64,000 nt of DNA, taken from positions 22,327,979 to 22,391,978 of the forward strand of contig NC_134421.1 of the NCBI RefSeq assembly GCF_030867145.1, in the 5' to 3' direction. Below the pieces are notes generated by a model, which saw only the letters and a program-made list of their open reading frames with translations, had not been told where the DNA came from and did not search any database. Origin of the DNA: Opisthocomus hoazin (lineage: Eukaryota > Chordata > Aves > Opisthocomiformes > Opisthocomidae). Of this stretch, positions 10,679-24,954 are shown one piece after another. Made by a program: the position numbers and the translations under genes. Positions within the stretch are counted from its first letter, which is position 1. Each line of letters opens with the position of its first letter.

Positions 10679-13600
10679 CCTGGCTGGCAGTGCTGCAGCT
10701 GGCAGAGCGGACCTGTGCCTTTCCTACTTCAGCAGCCATCCCGGCTGAAGCAGTTTTGATAGTGAGCTTTGCTAGCCCCTGTTGTTTTGGTTGATGAAGG
10801 TCAGGGAGCTCCCATGGGAGTTTCTGCTTTCCCAGAGCCGTGGGGGTAGTAACGTCCACCCTGAGACTCAGTGAGCAGCTGGGTTGGTCTGCGTGGGCAT
10901 TTGTCACACACAGGCTGCAGTGTGCAACCCAGTACTGACCATCAGGGAAGACTAAACAATACCTAAGTTACTTTCTGGTAAACTTTTTACATTTTTTTTC
11001 CTCAGTGCTGTTTCAAACTGCTTTTAGCACTTTAAAATTGTGCCTTTACGTTATGGGCATAAGGTAGGCTGCTGCAAAACAGAGTTTCGTTAGTGGGAGA
11101 ACGATGGATAAAACTGCAAAGGTGCAGTTGATCAGATTCTGACTCTGGTGTATGCAGACCTGTCCGTATTCTTACCCTTCAGTCAGCAGCTTTTGATTTC
11201 AGAGATTACTGCGTTAGGTAGTACCCGCCAAACTCTTAAAGCAACAAAGGATTTCTCTTCTGAAGAATCAAACTCTTAGTTTCCAGTTCTCTGAGATTGC
11301 GAGGTTGCTTGTGCTTTCTGAGTGAGTCCCGTGTATCTTATGATGCAGTGCTGCAGATTTTGTAAGGAATTCCATTCCTTCCTGAAAATCATGGTCTGAG
11401 AACTGCCTTTCTGTATCAATATTTAGATTCATTTTGTTGGTTTGGCCAGGCCTTCTGTGAAAAGCTGTTCAAATTTGTTTAAAATAAATTGCTTTAGTTA
11501 ACTTGATAGTAAGACAGGCTGGACTAACTCAAGTATTTGACTGCCTTTGTAGGGAGTTAAACCAGGAACTTGAAAAACATAGACCACCAAAAACCTAAAG
11601 CTAAACTCTCTGCTGTTGTCATATTAGCTATAATTAGTGATTGTTTAATTCCAAATAAGTTGGGCTTGCTGTTTATAGCTTAGCAGTAACTTTGTGTTGT
11701 GAAAGCTCCCTGTTTGTTTTGGTAATATGTTTCCTTTGAAGTGTTAGCAGGGCAGCCAAAGTGTCAACATGACTAATGGTTTGCTTTTGCCCTTAACCGA
11801 TTTAAGCAGAATATTTTTTTTCCAGAGTGCTTTGCATACAAGTTTATAGGAATTAAAACAAAACACATACCCTCTAGCAAAATCTAATGCTATGGAGCTG
11901 ATAAAGCAAAAAAAAAAAAAACCAAAAAAAAACCAGGGAAGAGACAGATGATATTTACAATGCGTATTTTTATCTGAAACAATGTCAACACTGATTTACA
12001 GGAAGGATGTGTGGGAAACTCGGGGGTTTTTCTGAAGGAAGTTTCTGTGGATATTAACATGGGCAAGTTGTAAGAGGAGAGTTGTTGGGAGTGCTGTTGA
12101 ATATGTTTGAGAGTCCTTTCCATAGTGTACCTTCATGTATCAGCTACCTTGTCTGTGGTTGTAGTTGGGCAAATGGTCTGAGCAGTCCAATCGCACCACG
12201 CCGATATGGGCAGTCTGGTGTTACACATAATTTGATGTAACAGTATGGGCTTTTACCAAAAGAAACAGTCCTTTTCTGCTTCTACCTCCTTTTCTTGTGT
12301 TACGTGTAGCAAGTGTTAACTGCAGGGTGAATACATTCAGAAGATGAGCTTATCTTACAGCTACATAACCACGAGGTCGGATGCAGAGGGGGGCAAAGCT
12401 GTCAGCCAGGAGTGGGGATGCCCCTCTTTGTGAAATGCTGTAATTATACCATAGTGGATGCCTCTCTGTGCTTGGAAAGAAGGGTTTGTGCTTGCTATGC
12501 TGTGTTAGCATAATCTTTGTGTGCCAGGTAGGAGAACAGACCTGGCTGAACCTCATCCAGCAAGGGGGAAAATCTTCAGTCAGCTGAACCTCCTGCTCTG
12601 GTTCACTCTGCAGCTTCAGCTCTGGTGCAGGGACCCAGTCTGGGTTTTTTTTTGTTCCTGCGCCATTGCAGGACTTTGCAAGCTTCAGGTGGAGGAGGTG
12701 CAGGCTGTGGCTGACATCACGCAGGGCAGTGTGACCTGATGAAATGGCTGTCTCCTTACCTAGCTCTGGCATGTAGCTAGTGCTCATGCGAGTGGACTCG
12801 CCTTGCAGACACCTGCTTGGCATTCTTTCGTCTTCCTTTCCCCCGTTGTTTGTGGGGCTGGTGAGATGAATCAGTTCAGTAGCTGCTCAGGCAGGGTCTA
12901 GAGATAGTGTGATTAAACCAACAGGCACCCAGGGCTAAAAGTGAGACTGTCCCTTTGGTGGCCCAGACTCTAAGAATGACTCAGCCATCTCCTGAAAATT
13001 ATCCTAGCAATTCTGTTTTCTCATCTCTCCTCCCACTGTAGCACTCGCTTACATGAAAAAGCAATGAGAGCAATGATTCTAAATTAATTTTACAGGCATG
13101 CCTGCAAATGCATCTCTTTATTGTTGTTTGCCTTTTAATTATTCCTTTACACTTTTACAAGTGTCACTTCTTGCTTTGCTTGCCTGCAGGTTTAGCTCCT
13201 TCAGTTTCTTGTGGTTATCTGTCTCTTGCATATGTACTCTCTAAATCTTGATGTCATGCAAATTTAATAAACGGTATCTAACTAGGTGTCGAGTCACATA
13301 GATATTCCTTAGTTCATTGATAAAGACACTGTTACTTCTTTAAGTCTGCCAGCTGTTCTACCATCTTGAGCAATATGGTTTATAGAACAATAATCCAAGA
13401 ATAGCTCATTGGGCTCATCTTGTATGCAGCATTGAGCAGAGTAGTGTCATTTGTTTCACAAATGTGTTTGGATTCCTTGGCTTAATTTATTAACTATAAA
13501 GCATTGCAGAATACTGTTCAGAAGTATTTAGAAATCTTAGTGCTTAAAACAAGTAACAGAACCCCCAGAGTTACTCTGACACTTGTAATCATAGAGGGAT

Positions 13601-16311
13601 TGTTAAATGCTTTCTATTTTATGTGTAGGTATTTATTAAACAAGTTTGGCACAGGTTATGCTGAATTCTTAGTTAGTACATGATGATTCTGAGAATGGAA
13701 ATGAGGACTAGTTTCCACTTTAAGGTACAGAGCAGCTGTAAGCCCAGTGTGATGACCTGAGCTAAAATAGCATATCCTTAGCTTATTTTCTGAGATCTGT
13801 TGAAATCATTTACTACTGAAGCAGTATGATTATAGAGAGATTAAGACAGTTTCTTCTAAGAGGGAATACTCTTTCAGTTAGCTTAAAAGGTTAATATAAT
13901 GGAAAGCTTTCCTAAAGTCATGTTGATCTTCCTGTGTTTCTCTTTAGCGTGATATAAGAACAGAAAATTAACAATAATTTCTGCAGTCATAGCTAGTTAA
14001 CATGCCTATACCTCAAAAGTATCTAGAAAGTTTGTATGTAATTTTATTAGTTCAAATGTGCATCTGATCTTCTGTAGGTGGATTTAATCTAAGAAAGACC
14101 CCTCTATTAACACACATTCCATACATGTGCATAGTCATTACCAGAATCACTGTGCATTCCATACATACAGATTTGACAGTGCCAACAGGGTGAGTTGATC
14201 TACTTAAATTTTACATCGTTTTTACACTAGTAGAGCTACACTGGCCAGGGTTATGACTTTTTTTTTAAAAGTAAACTCGAGATCTCTGGGGCGGACAGAA
14301 TTTTCTTGAGTTGTATCTTCATACCGATGCAGTTTTTTCTTACTCGTTTAAAGGGGGTTACATCAGAATCAAGCTACTTGATAGTGGAGCAGCTATACCA
14401 ACAGTGCAATGTAATAGAACAAGAGATGTCACCATTTCTGTCAAATAGAGGGTCCAAACATAAAGAAATACTCTTCCTGCTGCTGCTTTTAAAGTCCTAT
14501 ATACTGGTAGAATATTTTGAAATGCTATTAGTAGGAATGTTCTAATAGGATAATTAAAGTTGTATAACTTTTGTCCCCGGAGAAGGGTGTGAGTTAAACA
14601 CTGATGTCTTCTGGGTATAACAGTACTAGTGGAGAGGTTAGGCCTTCTGATTACTCACCCTCAGATCTACTGGCTGTTCTCATGGGAATGTTTCATAACC
14701 CATTTCAGTTGAAGTAAGCCAAAAACAATTTAGAAAGTAAGTCTTTCCTAAGTTATTTTGACTGAAACATTGGGGAAACTCTAACACATAAAAACTGAGG
14801 AAGAAGTAGAGAAGAGTGGTTGAATTAGTGCAAGTTGATGAAAGCTTTCCACTGACAAGGTGCTTCATGGAGTGCTTATCTAAAGTAGCAATGGAAAACC
14901 ATTGGCAGTGATGCCAGGTTCAACACTGGCAAGTTTGGGCTAACACTGATGATAGCGATGTATTTAAAAGTAACTCTGAGTCCTCCTGCCAAGAAGGCTC
15001 ACTAACTCATTTACTAGGGGCATAAACTAGTAATATTTACGTAGGATTTACATACAGAAAGAGATTCTGGTTACATTTCGTTTGAGTCTGAAGATCGAAG
15101 AGATGCAATAAATGCACTGTAAGTAATACAGAGGAAGTCTAATTTCTGTCTCTTGTCAAAATGCCTGCTTTTAGATGCTGCTTCTAATTGGGCTAGGGGA
15201 TTAAGGTTTTGAAAAGGAGATGGATATACAAGTCTGTCTCTCCCTGAGTTAGTTTCTTTATCAAGGGTTTTTAAAGAGCTTCTTTTTTTTTGTTTATTTA
15301 ATTATATGGGAAGTAATACTGTCAAGCACTAGATAAATAACTTTGAAAACAACTGCAGTGATTATACTTGTAAAGCAGGTCTAATCAGTATAAATACAGA
15401 TGCTAACACTTGTGTTACTCTGTACCTAGAGCAACAGAAGAGCCTTACTGTGTTTGGTATCTTCTAAGAAATATTTTTCCCTGGCCACAGAAATTTACCA
15501 CTAATGAGAAGAGACAAATGGATCGTCACAGATTGAGAATACAAGAGTACAAAAGTAGAATATACTGGACAGTTGGAGAGGCAGTGATCGAATTATGTTG
15601 ACAGTCTAAATGTTGCTGGTTTTGACATTGTTGTCAGCAGCACATCTTCCTTAAGACAAAGGAGGGTTATGTGTGTGTTTTGTAGAGTTTTAGAAAAAGC
15701 ATTTCCAGTCTTAATGGCAGATCTGCAAAAAGTTGTAGAAGGAAGTAAGAGCTTAAGCAGTGAGCCGTATCATTAGCTAAATGGTCATGGGACAAAGCAT
15801 TTATTAACACTTCATTTTTCAGAACCTTCATGGTAAAGGTAAAGGCAAGGGTCTGAAGTCTGATGTGAAAAAGGGAAAGCAATTGAGCAATTAAACAATA
15901 ATTGCTGTAAGCAACTGTGGATTTGCTGTTTGAAGCAGTGAGTGAAGAAGAAAATTTTTGCAAGAGTATTCAAAGTGAGATATGAATGAGGTAAAATTTG
16001 ACTGGGCAGTGTTTGCAGGCAGCTTACTGCTTCATGTATTGGCAGGAGCTTTGGCTCTCCTCCTTACCCCTGTTGGAGTAATTATATAATGGTAATATTA
16101 TTACAGTTCTTTTAATTGTGGGACACTAAAAAGGAGATCCTAAAAGTATGTGCAGGTTTTTTCATGTTGTGTTCTCTGGTCTCTTAGAATTCCAGCTCTT
16201 ACCCTTTTGTTGTTCTACATAGCTTTAGAGAGGAAATACTAATGCAATTAGTCTTTAACTAGTATCTGGATAAAGTTTGGTTTATCTTGATTTGTCTCGT
16301 TGCCTTTGAAA

Positions 16312-16357
16312 GGAGAACAAAGCATTGTCAAGGAGGAGAACAAAGCATTGTCAAGGA
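16312..16357 (+). repeat. Tandem duplication, 2 x 23 bp
   Basis: Two adjacent copies of a 23-base unit beginning GGAGAACAAAGCATTG, effectively identical, in intron 1. It looks like a recent local duplication. Confidence 0.85.
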
Positions 16358-19300
16358 AGAAACCATCAATTATTTGACTCAGTCTATTTCTTTCCGATAG
16401 TAGCAATAAAAAACATTTCTTGTATGTTGCCTGATGTGTGCTTTGAAGGTGTGTGGCATGGTTTGGACAAGTGTGAAAAAAAGAAGCATATCTGAAATCA
16501 GGAAGATTCACATTAGATGAGAACACCTTGAAGATTACTTCCAGTTCTTGAAGATCAAAACTCAGACTGTGGTGACAGTTATTTAGATCTTTACTGGGAA
16601 ATGACAGTATGTTCTAAAGTGTTTAAGGAATATTTCCCATTTTCAGGTAGCTCTGAGTTTAGAATACATTCATAATTTCATGTGAAACAGTTCAGCTTTT
16701 AGGAATATTGGCTGGAGTAACTCAGGAAAAGAAGCTTTTAAAAACATGAAAAATGTGCTAAATTTGTGAGTGTACAAAGTAGAAGAAAAAACAGCTAAAG
16801 CATTTTTTCCGCTTAATTCTGTGCAGGGATCTCTAAAGAGTATTAAGCATATCTGATCTGAAGTCTAACATAGATACTTCAGGTAAGCAAAAGATGAACT
16901 ACAAAACTTTTTACATCTGTCCCAAAGTTAGCTTAGAATTTGCAGATAGCCGGTTCTCCTTGGCCTGTCCTGCCTCTTCGTCTCCAGTGTCAAGAGGCAC
17001 AGCCTAACATGTAGCGACTGCCCAAAGGGGCAGCCTTGCTGCTTCGCGTGAATGAATTATCAGCTCCCCACCACCAGCGATGGAAAGGCAGGTTTGCCAC
17101 CATGTTCCTCTTCCTTTTTTTTTCCTCCCTCCCTTGTTGTCTAACAACGTGCTCTCCCTTTTGCCTGGGTTCAGTGAATCTGACCACAGAGTAAATTAGT
17201 TCAGCGTGCTTACCCAGCGGGTGTTTGGTGCATTTCAGCTAGGTTAGTTTTATGTCTTTTGGTGAGTTGAATTGTCCTAGTGTGTGGTCAACACCACCAC
17301 AGCTTGGTCAGGGTCAGCAGGACCTCCTCCCCAGGCGAGAGCTGTAATTCTGTTCAAACTGCCTTTGAAACTATGCGCTGACTCTACAAATGAGAAGGAG
17401 GTTTCTGCCAGTTTGGTTCGTCGAACCAGCTCCTCAGAGCATTGTGTGTATACCAGTGCCAGCACAAGAAGAGATGAAATAACAAAGCAAAAGTGGGGAA
17501 TGGGATAGGAATGCCTGTTGCAGCCATTTCAGCAGTTGAGCTGTGGCATGAAATGCTGCCTGAAAGTTTGTCATTTAAGTGTTGAAGTTGGTGAGGTTTT
17601 TCACCAGTATACATGCTCTTCAGAGCAGAGTCATGTGGTTTATTGGAGGTGATTTAAGCTAAGGCATTTCAGTACAGAGTACTGTTGTTACAAATACTGG
17701 ATCTGTCAGTTAGTGCCCTCGTGTTTAGGGATCACAGAGTTAAATAAAGCAACAACTCACCAAAGAAACCTACTACTGAATGTTTATGCAACTTGAAATT
17801 ACAAGTGTCAAAGTAGAAAACATCGTGCAATTAATCTGTAAATTCTTGTCAGTAATACTCTTTAATTTCACCTTAAAAAAAATGAGAAAAGGGACTAATC
17901 CTGTAAAATGTATCATTTTTGCATTGTAAGTAATTACAAGTTACACTTGTTACAAAGGATGTGTTTGCAGTGCATGAAGTTGTGCACCAACAAGAGCCAT
18001 AGCCTCACGTATGCCATGTCAGGTAAACGAGGGAGGAACCTGATTCTCATTAGCCTTTGTTTTAGGATGTGGCTGAGTGATATTTGCAAGCATCAGACAC
18101 ACTCATCAGTTACAATTTTTTTTTTTCCTTAAAGTCTGTGGAAATTCCATCTCCTCAGGTGAAAATTAAGATTAATCTCTACTTTAAGAGCTCTGATACA
18201 TAATCAAGGACATCAGTGCAACTCCTGACAGCACTCCTAGCTGTCATCCCACCCATACTATACAGATGGCCAAGGTGCTGTTGAGCCAGTTGCTGAACAT
18301 TGCAGTTTATTGCATGGCATTTTAATACAAATTGTAAAGACAGGCTTCAGAATAATGCACTGCTGTCTGGTGATTCAGAAGTAGTTCATCCGCATGAACA
18401 CTTTGCGTGAGAAGATGAAATGGAGGATTAATTCAGCAATGGTGTTCTAAGCTATGCTGCCTCTGCTTATAAAGAGCAGTTGAGGTTAAGTTTTAAGTTT
18501 ACTGCTGTTGAAGTTTGACCAGTGTTTCAGACTGGTCACCTGCTTCTGAGAATTTGAATCAGTGCTTTACTCACTAGCAAGAGCTGTGGTGGGACTGACT
18601 GCGAAGGAGTGCTGATTTGCCCAGGTTTTTTTGTACACAAAGGAATTTCACCTGCTGAAGTGAAGCCAGCAAAAGATCATATCCTCATAATCAGTATAAC
18701 TTCATAGATCAAGGCTGATGTACATTTATCTTAAGAAGTCGCTGTGTTAAAAAAAAAAAGTCACCAGAGGGATATATTGGCATTTATCGATTTTAAACAG
18801 CCTTAGTTTATTTTTATTTACAGGTTCACTTCACAACAGAAGTTTAAAAACGCAGTGTTGCAACAGTGTAAATGCACCAGTACATTTTATGCCTGTAATA
18901 AGACTGTTTTTAACTTAACTCTGAGCTCTTAAACTTAAAAGTTTGTGAGTGAAAGCAATTAAAGTTTTGCAGCTTCTCCATAAATGAGTTTATCACCATT
19001 TATAACTCAAGACCTTTACAGCTCTACAGTATAGCCTCAAAAACAGGTCATCCCAAGCTCAGTGCCCTCAAAAACTGAATTCACAGTGAAATAAATAAGG
19101 CTTTACCAGAAGGATGGTGCTTTGTGCCAAAAAACTTGACTGTATCTATATTTTTTTATTTTTATTATTTAATGATGGCTTTGACAAAACTTCCAACACA
19201 ACAATGTGTAGAGCTAATACCCCCTTCCTTTTGTTCAAATGATAGGTTTTCTAAAAAGAATCCAGTGGGAAGATTAATCTTAAACCAAATGAGGCCTCAG

Positions 19301-22300
19301 ATTGCCAAGTTCTAATGCATGCATGAATATGCAGAAAAACAGTACAGTCTTCTAATGCATCAATTACTGTTTTAAAAACTAGTTAAAAAACTGTTTTCAT
19401 AGCTCTTTCATTATATAGCAGTTACCAGTTGGTACTGATACGAATTATATCTAGGAAAGAACCTAGTTACTGTGTTAGTCAAACTTTTTTTTTTATAATT
19501 GTAAAGGTATACTAACAATTTCTGCCACTTCAATTATCTCACTTAAGTGCAAGTGATGAGCAAGTGAAAAGTTTTTGTTTTGGTCTGAGGTTTCTGTGTC
19601 TCAACAGTATTGGGATGTATGGGATTCATACTTAAAGCTCATAGCTGGTGAATTCATGACTATGATCAAGAATTTATGCAGTTTCAAGATAAGTTTCCTT
19701 CTTATTTTTTCTATTTTTATTATTAACTGCTTGTAGGTAAAAAGAATATTTTTTCCGAAGATGTGCTGTCAGGTGTACAGTGAAACACTAATGTTAAAAT
19801 CAGCATTCTTAAAAGCTGTGCTTAAGTGGTGGATGAAACCCTGAATGATGGACAGTCAAGTGTTTGTAACGCTTTTTTGAGGGATTTTTTTTTTTCTGAG
19901 AGTGGTGCCATTTACAAGTCATACTCTAAAGATTACAGTTGTTGAGAAAAACCTCCTTGAAGGTGCTTTGAATGGAGAGGTGACATTCTTCAAGTTCAGA
20001 AATAGCTGTGTTCGGTAACTCCAGTGAACACAGGTTTCTCTTTCTTGGTTCTGAGAATCACATTTCAAAGAAAATCTTTTTGACCAGTAAAATTCTTCTG
20101 ATTGGGGAGGGATAGGTGCATCACTTGTTTAGGGAGTATTAATCTAGTCAGGCTTTCAAAGTCCGTTGTGATTTCATTAGGTTTTTATTTAACAGTCATC
20201 ACCTTTAAAGCAGTTTGATTCTAAACAGTTGGTCAAAGGATTTGCTTACCACTGCCCTTTGGGTTTTCTTTAATTTTGTTTATTTGGGGGGCATTTAGAC
20301 TGTACTGCTACAGCTGAGTACGTCTTGGAGGTTGTGGTTGAGTAACGCTATTATGTTCCAAATTCCTTCCTACTTTTTTCTCATCTCTAATTTAGGATTT
20401 CTGCAAAAATAATAGATCATCAAGACAGGGAATCTCTTTTAGAGCACCTCTTACACTGCTCTAAAGAATACAACAGAGTATGCTTACGTTGCTCCTAACA
20501 GCAAGAATAAAGGATGCCTATGGCCATTTCCAGATTTGAGAGAGCTGAGTATTTTCGGTGTTTTATGAGCACTGTTTGATAACACTGAGTTAATAATGTA
20601 AAAATACCTGCTCTCTCTCTCATAGCTGTTCATCTTGCTCACAAGAAAGAGATCTTGTTACAGACAGTTTAGCAGCAATAGAGAATTCTGCCATAATCAG
20701 TATAAATTCTCCCCATGCTCTTGGTGAGGATTTGGCAGTATGGCAGAGAACGCAGTCTAAGCTCAAAGAACACAAAGTGCAACATCTTAAAGATGAGACA
20801 CCATTTAGTTCTGTGTTGGGACTTGAAAAGGTCAATAGCTGTTAACTGGAGGGCTAACTACTAAGAGATTGAAAAGTCTGTGCTGAAGAGTATTTCTGCT
20901 AGAGAATACAAAGTTTAGCTGTAAATAGGCTTGTGTGTGTGGAACTTTTATAACTGCGCTGCTTTCGTCGCATTGTTTTTAAAAGTAGCTTTGACTATCA
21001 AGGTTCTCACAATTAGGAAGTAATACCCTTCCTAGAACTAGGAGGTGAGGCAAGAAGATAGATCCCTGTCAATCTCCTAATTGTACAGTACTTTAGCTTG
21101 TGGACCAGAAGTCTCTGCTAGGCCACTTCACCATCGTAAGTGTTGCCTGTTTTGTCCTCTGGCTGTATGTTGCTTTTTTTTCCTCCTCTCTTTCTTGTTT
21201 CTTCACCAGGTTCATCTGTAAGATCCAAAAATAAATGTGTCTAAGCTCCAAGGCTCATCTTGCAACACTTTATAGAGCTGTGGGAAAATATGGGAGACTT
21301 CAGATGGCTTAAGATGATGTAAATTTCTGTTGCTGTGGAAAGGTGTGATCTACAGTTCCCCTCCACCACTGGTACAGCAGTGGCGTTTGCATGGTAATAG
21401 AGCAAGTGCAAGTCATTCCTTGGACTGAGAACTAACATGGACAAAAATAAAACTTCACTGTTGGCTGTGAAGTCACAGACGTACCAGTGCTGGCAACAGG
21501 GAGAGAGGTTGAAAACTCAGGCCAAGAGATAGATTAGGGCTAGCCCTTTTGGTGACAGAATTGTTTTGAATAAGGTAGTAATGAATCTGCAACATTAAAA
21601 GACCTTTCTTCCTTGTTAAGACTGTGGACAAAGTACTCATGGAGGCTTGGAGAAGTCAGATCTCCCCATCTTTAATTTACTGAGTTTGTAGCAAAAATAT
21701 TCATGTGTTATGTTAATTTGAAGTGATTGTATGGCAGAGAACATTAAAGAGAATCTTTAATTATAATTTTGCAGTGCCACAGGTATGATAGGTAAGAAAT
21801 TTTTTTTATTCTTCATGTCTGAGTCAATTTCTGTAAAAGTTGTTTTCCAGATTTTGCTTCCTGTGCAGTTTCAGCATTTGAGCTCAGGCTTTTACTAGAT
21901 GAACAGTAATTTAAGCTTTTCTTTTCACTGAACTGTATTGTTCATTTCCATGTGCTGCTGAGTTGGTGCAACACAGCTATAGCAGTAATAATTAGTATTC
22001 AGGATTCTTGTTGGAACATGCTAATTCTGCAGGCTGAAGCACTAGGACTTTTAGAATAGCATTAAATAAAGTAGCTGTAGATTCTGTTGGTAAATATGTC
22101 TAAAATTAAGAAGGTCATAACCATACTTTGGTATGGGAGGGATTATAGATCTGGCTTTCCTGATGAGAAAATTATATTGTTGTAGTCTAGTTTGTTTCAG
22201 AAAAATAATGTAGAAAATGCTAGAGACAGTGATTGCAGAATGGAAGATATTACTGCTGTCTCAAAAGGCTGACAGGAAAACTTGTATTCTCCATGAAATT

Positions 22301-22355
22301 GATTTACTGCTCCAAATAAGCTTTCTTGTGCATAGCTCTTTTAAGCTAGACACTT

Positions 22356-22395
22356 GGTGAAGTAAAACTTCAAACGGTGAAGTAAAACTTCAAAA
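22356..22395 (+). repeat. Tandem duplication, 2 x 20 bp
   Basis: The unit GGTGAAGTAAAACTTCAAAC is repeated directly with a period of 20, with one difference at the end of the second copy, in intron 1. Confidence 0.85.
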
Positions 22396-22565
22396 TTAGA
22401 TAATCGTTTCTTGTGTCCTTGAAAATATCTGCACAGTAGACCTATAAGGAGATAGTCAAAAGATTTTGCAAATCAAACTGCTTTCAAAATATTGGGGATT
22501 TTTTGTAGTTGCAAGCAACTCTTGTTGTTCCTGTAGCTAAGAAAATAGTGCATTTTTGAGTTGTA

Positions 22566-22652
22566 CAGTATTCCAGGTGGGAATGGACGTCAGGAGGTTT
22601 CTAGTCCAAAGCCCCACTCAAAGCAGGATCAGCTCTGAGATCAGACTAGAAT
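22566..22652 (-). repeat. CR1 3'-end fragment (old, minus)
   Basis: Contains the reverse complement of CR1 3' sequence, recognisable from the segment TCTAGTCCAAAGCCCCACTC and the following CAGCTCTGAGATCAGAC. Diverged and truncated at both ends. Confidence 0.6.
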
Positions 22653-23838
22653 TTCAGTGTTTTACTTAGTTTACTCTGAATTTTTGGCAAATTATCATAC
22701 GCGCAGTATTTCCAGTATGTGAAATTGTCATCAAACAGTAAGGTCTTCCTTTGAAATAACCCTGCAGAGAGTTTATCTGTTTTACCCAGAAGTGTGTCTG
22801 TCTTACTAAGTAGTTCTCTAATTTGCTTTTAAGACATTAAACATTTTTAATGCAGTAGTACTAATTTCTGGCACTGTGTGTGTGAACAAGGCAGTATTTT
22901 GTTGCTAGTGTTTTTTTTAAAGGAAGAGAACATTTGATAAAACACATTGGCTGTCTTGAAAAATCTAAGTGCTCTGTGAATAGTGATGGTGCGGCAGCTC
23001 ACCTCATGCGGAAGTGGGTTAATAGAGTGCTCCTGCCGGGCTGCTGACATTTATTAGATCTTCTAAGGAGACAGTGCTTTTCAACATAAGCTTCAGTCTC
23101 ATATGCTGTATGTGTATGTCTGTCATCTTTTGTCTTACTTAACTAACAATGCAGCGTGCTGGTGGGTGATTAAGAATGGTCTACAGTGCCCAAATATTTC
23201 TATAGTCTTCCCTTCCACACATTGTTCAGGGCTTACTATACTGCTATGCACACTTCCAAGGCCTGCTGTTCTTGTCCCAGTCAAGGGAAGTCTCTCTTTC
23301 CAATTACAAGAGCAGAATGAGCTGAAAAATTAGTTACATTTTTATTTGCATAGTTGATTGAGAAAGTTTAGAGATCACTGGGTTAGAAGATAGTTCCTAG
23401 AAGTTCTAGCAAAGTTAAAGAGTGAAAACCAACGAGCTATATATAGAGCCTTTCTATAAATGGAACTACTTCCATTAGCATTCTAACTTTTCGTATGAAT
23501 ACACAGCACCATTCCTGTTTGTGAAATAAATCAACAAATTTTTTATACTGTATAAAAAAATCCTTTGTACTGACAGCATTTATTCTTACGTTCATACAGA
23601 AAAATGTGTGTCGGTATTAAACATCTTTATAACTTTGCCTGCAGTGAGAAGGCTGTGTAACCTGTGTACCTTGTATAGTTGAAACAAAGCAAATTTAGTA
23701 TATAGACAAATCCTTTAGTGTAAGAGTACTGTCTTGGTTCATAGAAGTAGTAGATATGACTGGGTTTAATACTGCTTTTGTCAGGAAATTTAAGTGTTTA
23801 TGGTGCTTCATAATTTGTGTATGTTCCTTTTAAGTACT

Positions 23839-24235
23839 TGTCCTGGTTTCGACTGGGGTAGAGTTAATTTCCTTCCTAGCAGCAGGTATAGTGCTGTGGT
23901 TTGGATCTACTGTGAGAATAATGTTGATAAAACACTGATGTTTTGGTTGTTGCTAAGTAGTGCTTACATTAAGTCAAGGACTTTTCAGCCTCCCTTGCTC
24001 TGCCAGCGCAGAGGTGCACAAGAAGCTGGGAGGGAGCACAGCCAGGACAGTTGGCCAAAGGGATATTTCATACCATATGACATCATGCTCAGTACACAAC
24101 CTGTTAAATTGTCTTTATCTCAAGCCATGAGTTTTACTTTTTTCCCCAGTTCTACTCCCCATCTCACTGGAGCGGGGAAGGAGTGAGCAAGCGGCTGCAT
24201 GGTGCTTAGTTGCTGGCTGGGGTTAGACCACGACG
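23839..24235 (+). mobile_element. Solo LTR, ERVL-like, internally deleted
   Basis: Starts TGTCCTGGTTTCGACTGGG and ends in the GGGTTAGACCACGAC region seen at the end of the second LTR (49709-50292). It is flanked by a perfect 5-bp duplication, GTACT, at 23834-23838 and 24236-24240. A 5-bp duplication fits ERVL-type integrases. At 397 bp it is shorter than its relative at 49709 (584 bp) because the central part, including the poly(A) signal region, is missing. The final CA has changed to CG. No internal retroviral genes are present, so it arose by LTR-LTR recombination. Confidence 0.85.
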
Positions 24236-24878
24236 GTACTGCCTGGTGAATATTTGTAAATTGGTACTCAAACAAACAAGGCATACATCTGTATAATTCA
24301 TGCTGCAGTAATGTAGTAGTGTCTGTTAAATCCTGTAAAATTCTTATGAAGATTTGGACTTCTTGCACTCTAGCTACAGTATTGATGGCAAAACAGCATC
24401 TTTTTTTAGAACGTGTATATTTCCTACCCCCAAAGTAGTGTCCTATTAATTACAAAATTGAAACACTCTTGTTAGTACTAAAAAAATCACTATGACATCA
24501 GAAAAAGTTTGATCCCCCCTTGATTTGCACTAACAAAATTGGCTGTGTTCCAGTTTTTAAGATGTTAATTACGCCCCTGCTGATGTCATGGTCGGTAATA
24601 AACTTCTGTTCTCACAGGGAGTTTATTATATTGTTACTCTTTGGGAAAGCAGAAGGAGAAAAATAGGAAGTCTCTGTGTGAGTTATTTAAGTAAAAAGAT
24701 ACAGAAGTTTACAAATAGAAAATAAATTACTACTTTTATAGTATAATCAAATTTTAAATTCTGCAGGGATATTACTTTCAGACAACTATGAATACACTTA
24801 TGTGAACTATATTTTCCCCAAGGTATTTTTACTATTGAGGCTATAGATATTAAGCATCTTCTTTCCTTTCTTTGACAG

Positions 24879-24954
24879 GGAATTCTGGTGATTAAAGATC
24901 ATGTCAACCATAGAGGAACTGGGCCATCAAATTATTGAACAGCAAATGGGAGAG
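24879..24954 (+). other. NR2C1: NR2C1 exon 2 (22-nt leader plus first coding segment)
   Basis: Acceptor TTTGACAG|GG at 24877-24878 and donor GAG|GTACAT at 24955. The first 22 bases are 5'UTR and the ATG is at 24901. The exon ends at a codon boundary (phase 0). Confidence 0.9.
24901..24954 (+). CDS. NR2C1: NR2C1 coding exon 1 (residues 1-18)
   Basis: Encodes [18 protein letters not shown], close to the start of mammalian TR2 (MATIEE...IIEQQMGE), which fixes the start codon. The exon ends in phase 0, so it can be spliced either to exon 3 or straight to exon 4 in frame. Confidence 0.93.

Larger units (their letters stand above)
7853..24878 (+). other. NR2C1: NR2C1 intron 1
   Basis: 17 kb intron between the noncoding first exon and the ATG exon. 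It contains the 3' half of the CpG island, CR1 fragments at 9776-9845, 10286-10678 and 22566-22652, a solo LTR at 23839-24235, and two short tandem duplications (16312-16357 and 22356-22395). A somewhat GC-richer patch at 12350-12830 carries chance open frames on both strands that I cannot assign. Otherwise it is unremarkable AT-rich sequence. Confidence 0.7.

Noticed and set aside
10374..10907. 177-codon minus-strand frame
   Set aside because: It lies mostly over a plus-strand CR1 3' end, so it is an antisense shadow of the repeat.
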